Positions 1 through 11,100 are shown, counted from the stretch's first letter. The stretch is 64,000 nt of DNA from Gigantopelta aegis (GCF_016097555.1 NC_054703.1:14689752-14753751), one strand, 5' to 3'. Translations and numbers: made by a program. The notes: generated by a model not told the origin, from the letters alone.

Positions 1-132
1 TGGGCTTCTTACAAATATTACGACGACCAGAAACACATTGAATATACAGACACTGTTATTCTAAACAAGAAAAAAAGAGTTAATTTTTCGGAAACATCTT
101 ACAATGCAGCAAACTCGGGAATGTCCCTTTAA
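1..132. mobile_element. TTAA MITE, partial copy cut by the window edge
   Basis: This matches the right portion of the complete elements at 9092, 12270 and 44488, including the terminal gcaaactc-ggaatgtccctttaa. The left end lies before the window. Confidence 0.85.
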
Positions 133-133
133 C

Positions 134-648
<515 letters not shown>

Positions 649-954
649 GTTCGATTGCCAGTGACATGGGGGGGGGGGGTATTCTTTTTATCATCCATTA
701 TCATTCTTTTCATTTGCGACAGTTGTAAACAATGTCAGTAATGTGGGTTGAATGTCGCTATATGTGGCAGCGGTAGACTCGTTAACTAGCACAACTGCAG
801 TGGCGTGATGTCACTAATGATAAATTTAGTGCTGAAACAAACACTGTGACGTAACAAAATATTGTCTGGTGATTAACTTATGACCAGTCAAGATTATAAG
901 AAGATATCGCAAATTATAGTGCCAGCTATATTTTCTACAAAAGCCTTTAATGGA

Positions 955-955
<1 letters not shown>

Positions 956-1014
<59 letters not shown>

Positions 1015-1049
1015 ATGTATGTATGTATGTATGTATGTATGTATGTATG

Positions 1050-1080
<31 letters not shown>

Positions 1081-1107
1081 TTATGTATGTATGTATGTAT
1101 ATATACA
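956..1107. repeat. Compound microsatellite (TA)n(TGTA)n
   Basis: A TA tract at about 956-1012 is followed by tgta/gtat repeats to about 1107. Confidence 0.97.
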
Positions 1108-1199
1108 ATTGAAATGTCGTCGAAACGTATGAAACAGACTGTGACGAAAGTTGGTGACAAAATTCTTAAAATGGCAAGTTGTTTTGTCGAAAGCATTTT

Positions 1200-1365
1200 T
1201 ATTTCAATTTATTTTCGTGCTTATATCCAAGCACGTTGTTCTGGGCACTCACCTCATTGAGCTATTAAGAACTTACTCTGGGTTGGAATCGGTACCGGAC
1301 TGTGAACCCTGTACCTACCAGCATGTAGTCCGATAACTTAACCACTGCGCTACCGATGCCCGTGT
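1200..1365 (-). mobile_element. SINE fragment, family with 'gtctaatggttaagg'-type head
   Basis: Read on the minus strand it begins with a tRNA-like head (gcagtggttaagttatcgg, ggctggtaggtacagggttc), followed by agagtaagttcttaat and caatgaggtgagtgcccaga. Related copies are at 7545-7815, 10400-10500 and 63115-63292. Confidence 0.6.
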
Positions 1366-1409
1366 CTAATGCAAATACGCCGAAATACTAAACGGAGCTA
1401 ACTTTGTAA

Positions 1410-1733
1410 TGGAAGGAAGGAAATGGTTTATTTAACTCAACTTATTTTATTTACGGTTACATGGCGTCGGACATATGGTTAAGTACCACACAGATATTGA
1501 GGGAGGAAACCCGCTGTCGCCACTTCATGGGCTACTCTTTTCGATTAGCTGCAAGGGATCTTTTATATGCACCATCCCATAGACAGGATAGCACATACTA
1601 CGGCCTTTGATATGCCAGTCGTGGTGCACTGGCTGGAGCGAGAAATAACCCAATGGGTCCATCGGCGGGGATCGATCCCAAACCGACCACACATCAAGCG
1701 AGCGCTTAACGTCTGGGATTCGTCTTGCCCCCT
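1410..1733 (-). mobile_element. tRNA-derived SINE (type A tail)
   Basis: On the minus strand: a diverged tRNA-like head (cgatccccgccgatgg), a body (gtgcaccacgactgg, gggatggtgcatataaaag), then the tail ccatatgtccgacgcc and a ttaaataaa-type end with ccttcc. Confidence 0.85.
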
Positions 1734-1984
1734 GTGTAATGAATTCGGGGTATGCTCTCTGAATTTTTTTTATAATAAAGATGCTTAGAGGTGCGTTTTC
1801 AGGACAATTTAGTGCTATATACTGACGAGTATAAATTTTAGGGAAAACCCCCCCCCAAAAAATTTAATTAAAATTATAAAATGCATTTCAAATGTGCTGG
1901 GGGATCCTGATCTTGATCCGCCAATGTTTTTGGATTTTCCTCCAGTGTTCTGACATTCACTGTGTGTTTGTTTGTTGTTTGCAG

Positions 1985-2075
1985 GTGTTTGATAAGTCGA
2001 GTTCAGGATTCATCACTCAGTCCGACTTGAGGTCTATCTTACAGGTAGTTGGCGAAGACCCGACTGAAAACGAAT
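1985..2075 (+). CDS. Calmodulin-like EF-hand protein, internal exon (first EF hand visible)
   Basis: The exon encodes VFDKSSSGFITQSDLRSIL followed by an acidic linker. This matches the loop and exiting helix of an EF hand, compare the third hand of calmodulin (VFDKDGNGYISAAELRHVM). Loop ligands D, S, S, then the invariant Gly and Ile, then a D at position 12 are readable, so the loop is plausible but lacks the usual Asp/Asn at positions 3 and 5 and Glu at 12, and may bind calcium weakly. The acceptor is a T-rich tract ending gcag at 1984 and the donor gtaagt begins at 2076. The exon is 91 nt and ends in phase 1, matching the exon at 4526. Upstream exons with the N-terminal hands lie outside the window. 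It could be calmodulin, a calmodulin-like protein or troponin C; I cannot tell which. Confidence 0.8.
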
Positions 2076-2081
2076 GTAAGT

Positions 2082-2493
2082 TCCAGGTAGAAACGAAACA
2101 GAAGAAGATTCAATCTATATTTTGTTTATTTGTTTTTTCGTTCACCACTACCGCAACACAACATGAAGCAAACAAACACAGCCTCCCAAAAAAAGAAGAA
2201 GAAAAAAGGGGCAAAAACACAACAACAAAACAAAACATAAGAACAAGAAACACAACCCACCCCAAATTAAAAAAATAAATAAATACAACAAACAACAAGC
2301 ATACCCCCACCCCCCACCCCACCCCACCCCCACCCCACCCCACGCTTCCAAACAACAAAACACGAACTAACAAAACTGAAACAACAACAACAAAACGACA
2401 CGAAAACGCTCTATGGTCCGGTTTGATTTCGCTCCGTGTAATGCCTGGCTAAGACTACCATCTGTCAGCACAAAATTGGCCAACTTTCTGCTG
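2082..2493. other. Intron sequence with A-rich and CCCCAC-rich low complexity
   Basis: Part of the EF-hand intron. It holds AACAAA-type A-rich sequence and a CCCCACC run at 2303-2342. Long reading frames here come from base composition only. Confidence 0.6.
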
Positions 2494-2775
2494 TCACGAC
2501 TTCTACGACTGTCCAGTTGCTAGTCTGAGCGCTCTTGCAACTCAATTCTCGTCGTATAACCCATTAGTTGTTAATCTGAGCGCACTTATCGTAAATCACG
2601 ACTTCTACGACTGTTCATTTGTTAGTCTGAGCGTTCATACAACTCGATTCTCGTCGTATAACACATTAGTTGTTAATCTCAGCGCGCTCATCGAAGTCAC
2701 GACATCTACGATTTTTAGTTGCTAGTCTGAGCACTCTTACAACTCTATTTTCGTCGCATACAACTCAGCCTCATA
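2494..2775. repeat. Tandem repeat, about 102 bp unit, three copies
   Basis: tcacgacttctacgactg recurs at 2494, 2596 and, diverged, at 2697, followed by gctagtctgagcgctc and cgtcgtataac elements. It lies in the first visible intron of the EF-hand gene. Confidence 0.75.
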
Positions 2776-3190
2776 CAACGGATGTGTTGTGTGTCCAACT
2801 TCATCTAAACAGTGTATAGTACAATAGCCAGCAATTCCCTTCCTTTTTTGGTGCATCAGTGTCCAATATAAAAAGTCCCTCAGGTAGTACTAAAGCAAAT
2901 AACTTCCGGCAGGGTCAAAGTTGAAGGGGCACCCATCTTTTGACGGAGAGGTTAACACCACAAGTCCTATGATTGGTGATAAATGTGTGTTGGTTGTAAA
3001 AAAATGTTCATCTGGGTAAAAATGTATGCAATTTTATTTCATCTTGTGCCACTGTGTCAAGTAGTCTTGTGCTTGAAAAATGCATGGAGTACACGTAAAA
3101 AAAAATACTAACATTTTGTGTGGAACTAGGGTAGTCATAGACCCTACCTGTTATCTCTGAAATGAGCAGCTTCACCCCCATTTTTTTTCT
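2776..3190. other. Intron sequence with no recognised feature
   Basis: AT-rich intronic sequence between the 102-bp repeats and the SINE at 3193. I see no conserved coding or structural signal. Confidence 0.5.
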
Positions 3191-3192
3191 GA

Positions 3193-3584
3193 AAGAAAGA
3201 AAGAAATGTTTTATTTAACGACGCACTCAACACATTTTATTTACGGTTATATGGCGTCAGACATATGGTTAAGGACCACACAGATTTTGAGAGGAAACCC
3301 GCTGTCGCCACATAGGCTACTCTTTTACGACAGGCAGCAAGGGATCTTTTATTTGCGCTTCCCACAGGCAGGACAGCACAAACCATGGCCTTTGTTGAAC
3401 CAGTTATGGATCACTGGTCGGTGCAAGTGGTTTACACCTACCCATTGGGCCTTGCGGAGCACTCACTCAGGGTTTGGGGTCGGTATCTGGATTAAAAACC
3501 CCATGCCTCGACTGGGATCCGAACCTAGTACCTACCAGCCTGTAGACCGATGGCTAAGCACTATGCCACCGAGGCCGGTCATTT
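3193..3584 (-). mobile_element. tRNA-derived SINE (type D head, type A tail)
   Basis: Minus-strand head gcctcggtggcatagtgc and ggctggtaggtactaggttc, body with gcaagtggtttacacc read in complement, tail ending cgtcgttaaataaaacattt and (cttt)n. It sits in the EF-hand intron. Confidence 0.87.
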
Positions 3585-3779
3585 TTTTCTGATTCACTTG
3601 AAGGGTGAGGGGTGACAGTATTTATATCCGTGGTGTTCATGTCGATTGATACTCTGCAGGTAGGAGTTTTAGCCACATATGTTACTATTGTCGTCTATGG
3701 GATTTGATTTCGTGGTATACACCCCTCAGCTTGAGGATATCCTAAAATAACTGGGTTGACCATCTTTTCTTTCATTAGA

Positions 3780-4525
3780 TCAAAATCTGTTTGGTGTTCC
3801 TGTACCCAGTGTTTTATCAATACAATATCCTATGTACATATTTTCATTTTACTTTTTAGTACAAAATATTAGATTCAATGTTTTATCAATCAAATATTGT
3901 ATATACAAGTTTTCGATTTGGTTTTTAGTACAAGATATGATATCCAATGTTTTATTAATCTAATATTCTATAAACATGTTTTCGTTTTGGTTTTTAGTAC
4001 AAAATATCAGATCCAATGTTTTATCAATCTAATATTATATATGCATGTTTTTGTTTTTGTTTTAGTACAGGATATGATAGCCAGTGTTGTATCAATCAAA
4101 TATCCAATGTACATGTTTTCGTTTTCGTTTTAGTACAAAATATCTGATACAAAGTTTTATCAATCTAATATTCTATATGCATGTTTTTGTTTTCGTTTTT
4201 AGTACCAGATATTAGATCCAATGTTTTATCAATCTAATATTCTATATGCATGTTTTTGTTTTTGTTTCTAGTACAAGATATGATAGGCAGTGTTGTATCA
4301 ACCAAAAGTCCAATGTACACGTTTCGTTTTGGTTTTTAGTACAAGATATGATAGCCAGTGTTTTATCAATCAAATGTCCTTTGTTTTCAATTTTGGGTTC
4401 AGTACAAGATATGATAGCCAGTATTTTATCAATCAGATATCCTACGTTTTCAATTTGGTTTCAGTACAAGATATGATAGCCAGTGTTTATCAATAAAATA
4501 TTCTATGTTTTCAATTTGATTTTAG
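3780..4525 (+). repeat. Tandem array of about 62-70 bp units carrying splice-acceptor-like ends (EF-hand gene intron)
   Basis: About eleven degenerate units, spaced 62-70 bp, each contain a T-rich tract ending in tagtac, then aagatatgatagcc-like sequence and gttttatcaatc. tagtac recurs near 3857, 3926, 3995, 4063, 4131, 4199, 4270, 4337, 4400, 4462 and 4524. The last one is the real exon start. Confidence 0.85.
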
Positions 4526-4582
4526 TACAAGATATGATAGCCAGAGTCGACAGTAATGGCGACGGACGAATTGATTACAAAG
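4526..4582 (+). CDS. Calmodulin-like EF-hand protein, exon with last EF-hand loop
   Basis: This 57-nt exon completes the split codon from 2075 and encodes DMIARVDSNGDGRIDYK, a near-canonical EF-hand loop (D-x-N-x-D-G-x-I-D) equivalent to the fourth hand of calmodulin. The acceptor is tttag at 4521-4525 and the donor gtaag starts at 4583. The exon's 5' end, tacaagatatgatagcc, is not unique: about eleven near copies lie in tandem just upstream in the intron (3780-4525), each preceded by a T-rich stretch ending in tag. The reading frame and both splice phases agree with the flanking exons, so this last copy is the functional one by inference. Confidence 0.82.
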
Positions 4583-4885
4583 GTAAGACGCTCTAGTGTC
4601 TCCCATAAGTGTACGAGATATGGGGATGGGGTGGGTGTGGGTGGAGACAGAGGGGACATTAGCATGTTTTATGTACAAATGCATGTTCCCTCAAATTTAA
4701 TTTGACAGTCAATCCTTCACTTACTAGAATTCATAATATGGTAGTTCAGAACATAAACTTTCTTCAATACTGAACAATTTATCAGCAGGATCCTGTAATG
4801 AAGTTTTGCCTTCTGAATTTACTGTCGTGCATTGTACATTTTCGTTTCTGTGGATATCCATTGCACAGTAAGCATCCTTCTTTCT

Positions 4886-5042
4886 AACACTACCTCTACC
4901 CCAACCCCTACCTTACCCTTACCCCTACCCTACCCTTACCCCTACACCTAGCCCTAACCATACCCCATACCCTAACCCTAGCCCTAGCCCTAACCCTAAC
5001 CCTAGCCTTAGCCCAACCCATATCCCAAACCCTAACCCTAAT
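4886..5042. repeat. Interstitial telomere-like degenerate (CCCTAA)n tract
   Basis: Repeated cccta, ccctaa and cccttac variants run for about 155 bp in the last intron of the EF-hand gene. They resemble degenerate metazoan TTAGGG repeats read on the C-rich strand. Confidence 0.7.
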
Positions 5043-5182
5043 GGAAATTGTAGCGGGTTTCCTATCTAAGATTAGTCGGAATTACCATATATTTGACATC
5101 CAATAGCCGATGGTTAATAAACCAATGAACTGTAGTTGTGTCGTTAAACATTTTTTGTTTTATTTCAAAATTATCTTTTCAG

Positions 5183-5295
5183 AATTTAAGGCGTGCCTGA
5201 AGGTGCAGTTAAAAATAAAGACGGAAATCATTATAGAAGAAGAAGAAGAAGAAGAGGAGGAGGAGGAGGAGGAGACATCATCCGATCCTCTGTAA
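5183..5295 (+). CDS. Calmodulin-like EF-hand protein, last coding exon with poly-Glu tail
   Basis: The exon starts after tcttttcag (AG at 5181-5182). It completes the Glu codon split at 4582, giving EFKACLKVQLKIKTEIII, then a run of 13 Glu and TSSDPL before the TAA at 5293-5295. EF at the start is the usual exit of an EF-hand loop (compare YEEF in calmodulin). The Glu run is encoded by a GAA block followed by a GAG block, so it is a trinucleotide microsatellite inside the reading frame and its length may be polymorphic. A C-terminal acidic extension is not part of calmodulin itself, which favours a calmodulin-like paralogue. No convincing polyadenylation signal was found close downstream. Confidence 0.78.
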
Positions 5296-5489
5296 TTCAC
5301 ACGTTCGGAACACATCGGCTGATTCCGTATTCTCCCGTATTAAAACTAATTAAGCCTCAGATATATGATTTGGAATATAGTACTTAATTCTGTTACATTT
5401 ATTGTCCAATGTATACTATTTTAATTTTACTGAGTCACTATAATCTTTTATTTTCTCAATGCTAGATGTCCCGCATTAGACAGTTAAAG

Positions 5490-5856
5490 GGCGGCATTTA
5501 GCTCAGTCGGTTGAGCGCTCGCCTGAGGTGCTTACATCGCAGGATCAAACGACCTCGGTGGATCCATTCAATGAATTGGGTGTTAGAGCACATTGAGTTG
5601 TTAATCATTTGCTATCTGAAACCTGCTACATGTTTTCATTAATTGGGTGTTTTCTTGTTCCAACATGTGCACCAGAACTGGTCAGATGCTGTGATATGCG
5701 CTTTCCTCTCTGTGGTAAAAGTGCATACAAATGATCCCTTGCTACTAACATAAAAAATATAGCGGTTTTGCTGTCAAAAATTACCAGTTGCTTAACATCC
5801 AATAGCTGATGATTAATAAATAAATGTGCTCTAGTGGTGTCGTTAAACAAAACACA
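5490..5856 (+). mobile_element. tRNA-derived SINE (type C head, type B tail)
   Basis: Head ggcatttagctcagtcggtt and gagcgctcgcctgaggtgc resemble a tRNA 5' half with an A box. The body has cagatgctgtgatatgcg. The tail has tccaatagctgatgatt and ggtgtcgttaaacaaaac. A SINE rather than a tRNA gene, since the head runs on into a body and tail shared with other copies. Confidence 0.8.
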
Positions 5857-5959
5857 TATTTTATCCACATTACTTTAATGTTACACCCCCCCCCCCCTTT
5901 AAAAAGCCTAGATCCGTACCTGTAAGCCACACTTGCACTGAAACATACTAAGCCGGCTA

Positions 5960-6272
5960 AAGTTTTTCTTTTATTTAAGGACATCACCAGAGCACATTGA
6001 GTTATTAAGCATCTGCTATTGGGTATCAAACATTTGGTAATTTGACATATAGTCTTAGAGAAGAAACCTGCTGCATTTGTCCACTAATAGCAAGGTATCT
6101 TTTATGTGCACCATCCCACATACAGGATAGCACATGCCACGGCATTTTATATTCGAGCCGTGGTGCACTGTCAGGAACGAAAAATAACTGAGAGCCCACC
6201 GACGGGGATTGATCCTAGACTGACTGCGCATCAGGCGAGCGCTTTAACACCGGATTACGTCCCGCCTAAATG
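5960..6272 (-). mobile_element. tRNA-derived SINE (type B)
   Basis: Minus-strand head ggcgggacgtaatccgg and gcgctcgcctgatgcgcag, body gtgcaccacggctcg, tail caatgtgctctggtgatgtc. Confidence 0.8.
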
Positions 6273-6361
6273 ATGTCACGTACATGATGTGCGAATGTAA
6301 ACTATTGATATTTTTTGTATGTCATTTAAAAACTAGATTGGAGCATGAATGGTTTAAAATT

Positions 6362-6460
6362 AAAGTTAGTTTTGTTTAACGACACCACTAGAGCACACTG
6401 ATTTATTAATCATCGGCTATTGGACGCCAATGGTTAATAAATGGCGAAACAGCGTATTTC
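6362..6460 (-). mobile_element. SINE tail fragment (type B)
   Basis: Only the shared 3' tail is present: tttaacgacaccactagagc and atcatcggctattgga, read in complement. Confidence 0.7.
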
Positions 6461-6589
6461 TATTGAAATGCTTTGAAAATTAGTGGACATTTAATTTAAT
6501 TTTAGGAATAAGCTGATATATATTATTATATAAGATGTGCTACTTAGTAGACATGAGGTATAAAATCCAGCACCTTCTCATTATCATAC

Positions 6590-6978
6590 ATATATTTTGT
6601 TTATTTTTGTTGTTTGTTTGTTTCGGGGAGGTGGGTGGGTGGGTGGGTGGGTGGGTGTTGTTATTGCTGTTTTTTTTGTGTTGTTTTTTCTTCTACTTTT
6701 GTTTTTGTTTTCATTTTTGTTATTTTATTTCTTTTTTGGGTGGTTGTCGTTGTGGTGTTTGTTTTCTTCTGTTTGTCGTTTGGTTTATTTCTTTCTTTAT
6801 TATTATTATTTCTTTTTTATTTCTTTTTTATTTATTTATTTATTTATTTATTATTTTACTTATTTATTTATTTATTTTTGTGGATAGAGGTGTTTGGTTT
6901 TTGTTTTGTTTTATATGATTTTATTTTAATATTTAATTTTCTTGTTGGTGGTGGTGGTGTTTTTTTGTTTTGTTATTT

Positions 6979-6985
<7 letters not shown>
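6590..6985. repeat. T-rich low-complexity region with TTTA runs
   Basis: Contains (GGTG)n near 6632-6655, TTTTTG-rich sequence and (TTTA)n at about 6828-6880. Hydrophobic reading frames across it reflect composition, not a membrane protein. Confidence 0.8.
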
Positions 6986-7196
<211 letters not shown>

Positions 7197-7434
7197 TGTG
7201 CTTCTTTTTTATAGTTTTGTTGGAGCGAGTCATTTTTATTTTTGCATGCTTATTATAGATATTTAAAGTTGCTTTATCATACAATTATTGTTTATACCGA
7301 CCGACATCAGTGACCGATTAACTGGAAGTGATCATTTTCCACTGACAACGATTTCGTCGTTCCGATTGTTTTAGTTTGTGTGTCCTTTCGTATTAAAGAG
7401 TAAAAAAAAACTCGGTTGTTGTTTTATATTCAGT

Positions 7435-7975
7435 GTTTAAAAGTGACAGACCATAGTTTTTAAACACTACAGCATATTTTGTACTATTAAATCCTCTTTA
7501 TATAACTGAAATGAGAAATTACTTACATTTTATTGTTTACACACCGGACTCGGTGCTGTCGTGGTTAAGCCGTCGGATATAAGGCTGGTAGGTACTGGGT
7601 TCGCAGCCCGGTACCGGCGCCCACCCAGAGCGAGTTTTAACGACTCAATGGATAGGTGTAACACCACTACACCCTCTTTTCTTTCTCTTACTAACCACTA
7701 CAATTAAAACACTGTCGTGGACAGACAGCCCATATAGCTGAGGTAGGTGCCCAGGACAGCGTGCTTGAAATTTAATTGGATATAAACACGGAAATAAGGT
7801 GAAATAAAATTAAAACGAATTGTTCTCACTATCCGTTTCCATACATCCGAGAGTTTCTGGTCAACCTGGTGTTTGTAATACTGCAAAATACATTTTCCAT
7901 ATTTCTAAAAAGGCACGTACCTCTGAGAAGCAGTGGTCAATGATACGAGCTTTTTTACCCTTCTATTATTAGAGG
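7435..7975 (+). repeat. Dispersed repeat interrupted by a SINE
   Basis: Its halves (gacagaccatagtttttaaa at left; ccgtttccatacatccga and gtcaacctggtgttt at right) align with the uninterrupted copy at 22859-23110. Confidence 0.75.
7545..7815 (+). mobile_element. SINE (family with 'ggctggtaggtactgggttc' head)
   Basis: Head ccggactcggtgctgtcg and taagccgtcggatataagg, then gagcgagttttaacgactc, agatatgggctgtctgtcc in complement, and a ggatataaacacgg tail. It is inserted in the dispersed repeat at 7435-7975. Confidence 0.75.
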
Positions 7976-8035
7976 GCATTAGCCAGTTTCAGTGTCAATA
8001 CGCATGTTTCACTCCATTGTAACTCTATCCAGATG

Positions 8036-8335
8036 TGTGGGGCGGGACGTAGCACAGTGGTAAAGCGTTCGCTTGATGCGCGGTCGGTCTAGGATCGATC
8101 TCCAACGGTGGACACACTGGGGTATTTCTCGTTCCAGCCAGTGCACCACGATCCTGTTTATGGGATGGTCCATATAAAAGATCCCTTGCTGCTAATCGAA
8201 CAGAGTAGCCCATGAAGTGGCGACCGCAGGTTTCCTCTCTCAATATCTGTGTGGTCCTTAACCATATGTCTGACGCCATATAATCGTAAATAAAATGTGT
8301 TGAGTGCGTCGTTAAATAAAACATTTCCTTCCTTC
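8036..8335 (+). mobile_element. tRNA-derived SINE (type A)
   Basis: Head gggcgggacgtagcacagtg and gtaaagcgttcgcttgatgc, body gtgcaccacgatcctg, tail gtgtggtccttaaccatatg and gtcgttaaataaaacatttc. Confidence 0.9.
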
Positions 8336-8544
8336 TATTCAGATGTGTCAGCAGACTTGAAACCAGAGTATGCCACTTTAACTGACCGTATTTAGCCAGG
8401 GACTTAGCGCAGGCCGGACCTTGGCGGGGTAAGAGGTGGTGTTTGGGGGCGAATACGAACATTGTGGACCCATTTGTCTGCATTTTCCATGAACACCTAT
8501 ATAGATAGCCTAATATTTCAGCGTAAAATATGTTTTAGCCTCAT

Positions 8545-8695
8545 CGTGTGTCGGGGGGGGGGGGGGGGGGGGGAGGGGGTGTCCAACCAAAATATTGCCA
8601 CGTGTCTACGTCCCTGTTAGAAGCTTATTGATTGGGGATTACCCATACGTGGTAGTTTGTCTGTCATAAATTGTATGGACAATTGCACCGCAGTG
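8545..8695. repeat. Direct repeat, left copy, flanking the TIR transposon
   Basis: A G run followed by ccaaccaaaatattgcc and attgtatggacaattgcacc. A related copy in the same order is at 10060-10192. Confidence 0.7.
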
Positions 8696-9091
8696 CAGAT
8701 GCAGTCAAACCTGTCCTAGCGGCCACCTGTAATAAGCGGTCACCTGTCTAACGCGGCTAGCGGCCACCCAAATCGGATCCCAAATCGCTAAAATACCTGT
8801 ATTAAGCGGCCACAGTAAATGTTTACTATTATATAAAAAGGATATTTAACAACAGCGATAAGATGCAGCAAATAACCGATCTTCACACCTTCAGGAATAC
8901 TAGTACCCATTCAGTCCCGACAGCTCAACTGTGTATCAATTAAGAAAGTATGACTCTGGAATGCATCTAATTGCCTCTGGGTAGGCTACGCTTGGCATTT
9001 GTAGATTCACTTACTGTGACAATACACTGCATGGAGTAGGAATTAAATAATTAAATGGAAAGAGAAAACAATCTTGTTGAGAACGATTAAT

Positions 9092-9483
9092 TTAAAGGGA
9101 CATTCCTGAGTTTGCTGCAATTTTTAAGAGATTTATTGACTAACATAGACTTTTTAACGATTGTAATTACATATCAAATATATTTTTCTGCCTAAAATAT
9201 CAATGGCTGTATATTAAACGTATTTCTGATCGTTCTACTATTTGTACTAGGTTAAGTTTAATTTTATTTCCTAAAATATGGTTTTTTCGTACGTACGAAA
9301 TTATATGAAGACAAAATTCAGCTTGGGCTTTTTACATATATTAAGACGACCAGAAACACACTGAATATACAGACACTGACATTCTAAACAAGAAAATATA
9401 TTTAATATGTAAGTTTAATCGTAGAAATATTTTAATTTTCGGAAACATCTTACAATGCAGGAAACTTAGGAATGTCCCTTTAA
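9092..9483. mobile_element. TTAA-bounded palindromic MITE, about 390 bp
   Basis: Begins ttaaagggacattcctgag and ends with its complement ggaatgtccctttaa. The internal acgtacgaaa segment is shared by all copies and there is no coding capacity. It is nested in the TIR transposon at 8702-10040. Confidence 0.88.
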
Positions 9484-9512
9484 TACATTCCAGTTGGTTT
9501 TTCCTGAAGGAA

Positions 9513-9895
9513 AAAAAGAAATGTTTTATTTAACGACGCACTCAACACATTTTATTTACGGTTATATGGCGTCAGACATATGGTTAAGGACCACACAGAT
9601 TTTGATAGGAAACCCGCTGTCGCCACTACATGGGCTACTCTTCCGATTAGCAGCAAGGGATCTTTTAGTTGCGCTTCCCACAGACAGGATAGCACAAACC
9701 ATGGCCTTTGTTGCACCAGTTATGGATCACTGGTCGGTACAAGTGGTTTACACCTACCCATTGAGCCTTGCGGAGCACTCACTCAGGGTTTGGAGTCGGT
9801 ATCTGGATTAAAAATCCCATGCCTCGACTGGGATCCGAACCCAGTACCTACCAGCCTGTAGACCGATGGCCTACCACGACGCCACCGAGGCCGGT
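9513..9895 (-). mobile_element. tRNA-derived SINE (type D head, type A tail)
   Basis: Same organisation as 3193-3584 and nearly full length. Head gcctcggtggcgtcgtggta lies near 9893 and tail (cttt)n near 9513. Confidence 0.9.
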
Positions 9896-10059
9896 TTTTT
9901 CCTGAAGTAAAGACGCTAAAACAAGAAACAAAAACATATGTTTTAAAGACTATATGTCGCAACCTGTAATCAGCGGCCACCTGTCTTAAGCGGCCACTTT
10001 ATCTACTCCCTTCTGTGACCGCTTAAGACAGGTTTGACTGTACTGTGAATTCAGTGGGA

Positions 10060-10192
10060 TGGCGGGGGGGGGGGGGGGGGGGAGGCATCCAACCAAAATA
10101 CTGCAAGGAGCCTACGCCCCTGTTGGCACCTTTTGGATTGGGCAATACTGTGGGCTGTCTGCTATACATTGTATGTGAAGTTGCACCACTAA
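10060..10192. repeat. Direct repeat, right copy, flanking the TIR transposon
   Basis: A G run followed by ccaaccaaaatactgcaagg and attgtatgtgaagttgcacc. Confidence 0.7.
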
Positions 10193-10203
10193 CAACTAAC
10201 TAA

Positions 10204-10360
10204 CTAAGCACCTGTCGTGGTTGGAGAGACAAGGCTGGGATGTGGAGGTGGACAGCGAAAGAAGTTGAAAGATAGGAGGAGTTTCCAGATCAGGAAGAAA
10301 TGAGATGGAATTCAAAGGAGAGAAAGGAAAGGGGGCAATGGGATATAAAAAACGCCAACA
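10204..10360 (-). repeat. Dispersed repeat without the MITE insertion
   Basis: In complement it matches 11647-11708 plus 11970-12050: gtccacctccacatccc, and ctgatctgg joined directly to aactcctcctatc. Confidence 0.7.
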
Positions 10361-10679
10361 ACAACAACAACAAAAACCCAAACAAAACAGCAACTAACCA
10401 CTAACCCACTGTCCTACACAGACAGCCCAGATAGCTGAGGTGTGTGCCAAGGACAGCGTACTTGAACCTTAAGTGGATATAAACACAAAAATGAGTATAA
10501 ACAAAAACAACTCTGTAGATACTGTGAATTTTGCATGTAATGAAGAAGCTATTACGGCAAATATTGGACTTGTTGTATAATAATAGACCGAAAACCATGG
10601 CCCATACAAATAAACCGGGCTGTCGCCAATGTCGAGTCCTGTGTGTTAATACGTTCATACTGGGCGTGTCGTTATTCAC

Positions 10680-10872
10680 CTGTTAACCTGTTACATGCCT
10701 TACATCTTTTACTGCATACAAATTGTTTACTCGAGTAGTCCATATATTGAATTTTGCTATTGATAAAATAAATTAGTTGACTGATCCCGTTGTATTACGC
10801 CAGAAGGAATCTAACCATCGTAGAAGAAGCACTAAAAGGCGGACCGTAGTAAGTATGAAACACTGCTTATAT
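10680..10872 (+). repeat. Dispersed repeat, about 200 bp
   Basis: Shares ggaatctaaccatcgtagaa, gaagcactaaaaggcgga and flanking sequence with 16020-16245. Confidence 0.75.
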
Positions 10873-10897
10873 GATCATGATTTACATGCTTATTAAA

Positions 10898-11100
10898 GTT
10901 AAAGTTTGTTTTGTTTAACGACACCACTAGAGCACATTGATTTATTAATCACCTGATATTAGAGGACGGGGCGTAGCTCAGTGGTAAAGCGTTGGCTTGG
11001 TGCGCGGTCGGTTTGGGATCGATCCTCGTCGGTGGGCAATTTCTCGTTCAAGCCAGTGTACCACAACTGGTATATCCAAGGCCGTGATATGTGCTATCAT
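10898..11100. mobile_element. SINE fragments: minus-strand tail next to plus-strand head
   Basis: A type B tail fragment in complement (10898-10955) is followed by a plus-strand head ggcgtagctcagtggtaaag and ccagtgtaccacaactgg. The head-out arrangement suggests two truncated insertions. Confidence 0.7.

Larger units (their letters stand above)
8702..10040. mobile_element. TIR DNA transposon or large MITE carrying two nested insertions
   Basis: Left end cagtcaaacctgtcctagcg and right end gcttaagacaggtttgactg are inverted repeats. Subterminal gcggccacctgt motifs occur at both ends. Without the nested TTAA MITE (9092-9483) and SINE (9513-9895) the element is about 570 bp and non-coding. Confidence 0.75.

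Noticed and set aside
3206..3592. Protein of about 128 residues starting MFYLTTHSTHFIYGYMASDI
   Set aside because: It is the translation of a SINE body and recurs at 9494, 17228 and 38477 in other copies.
5490..5600. tRNA gene (gctcagtcggttgagcgctc)
   Set aside because: The head continues into a SINE body and tail and is repeated at 15150 and 62468, so it is a SINE and not a functional tRNA.
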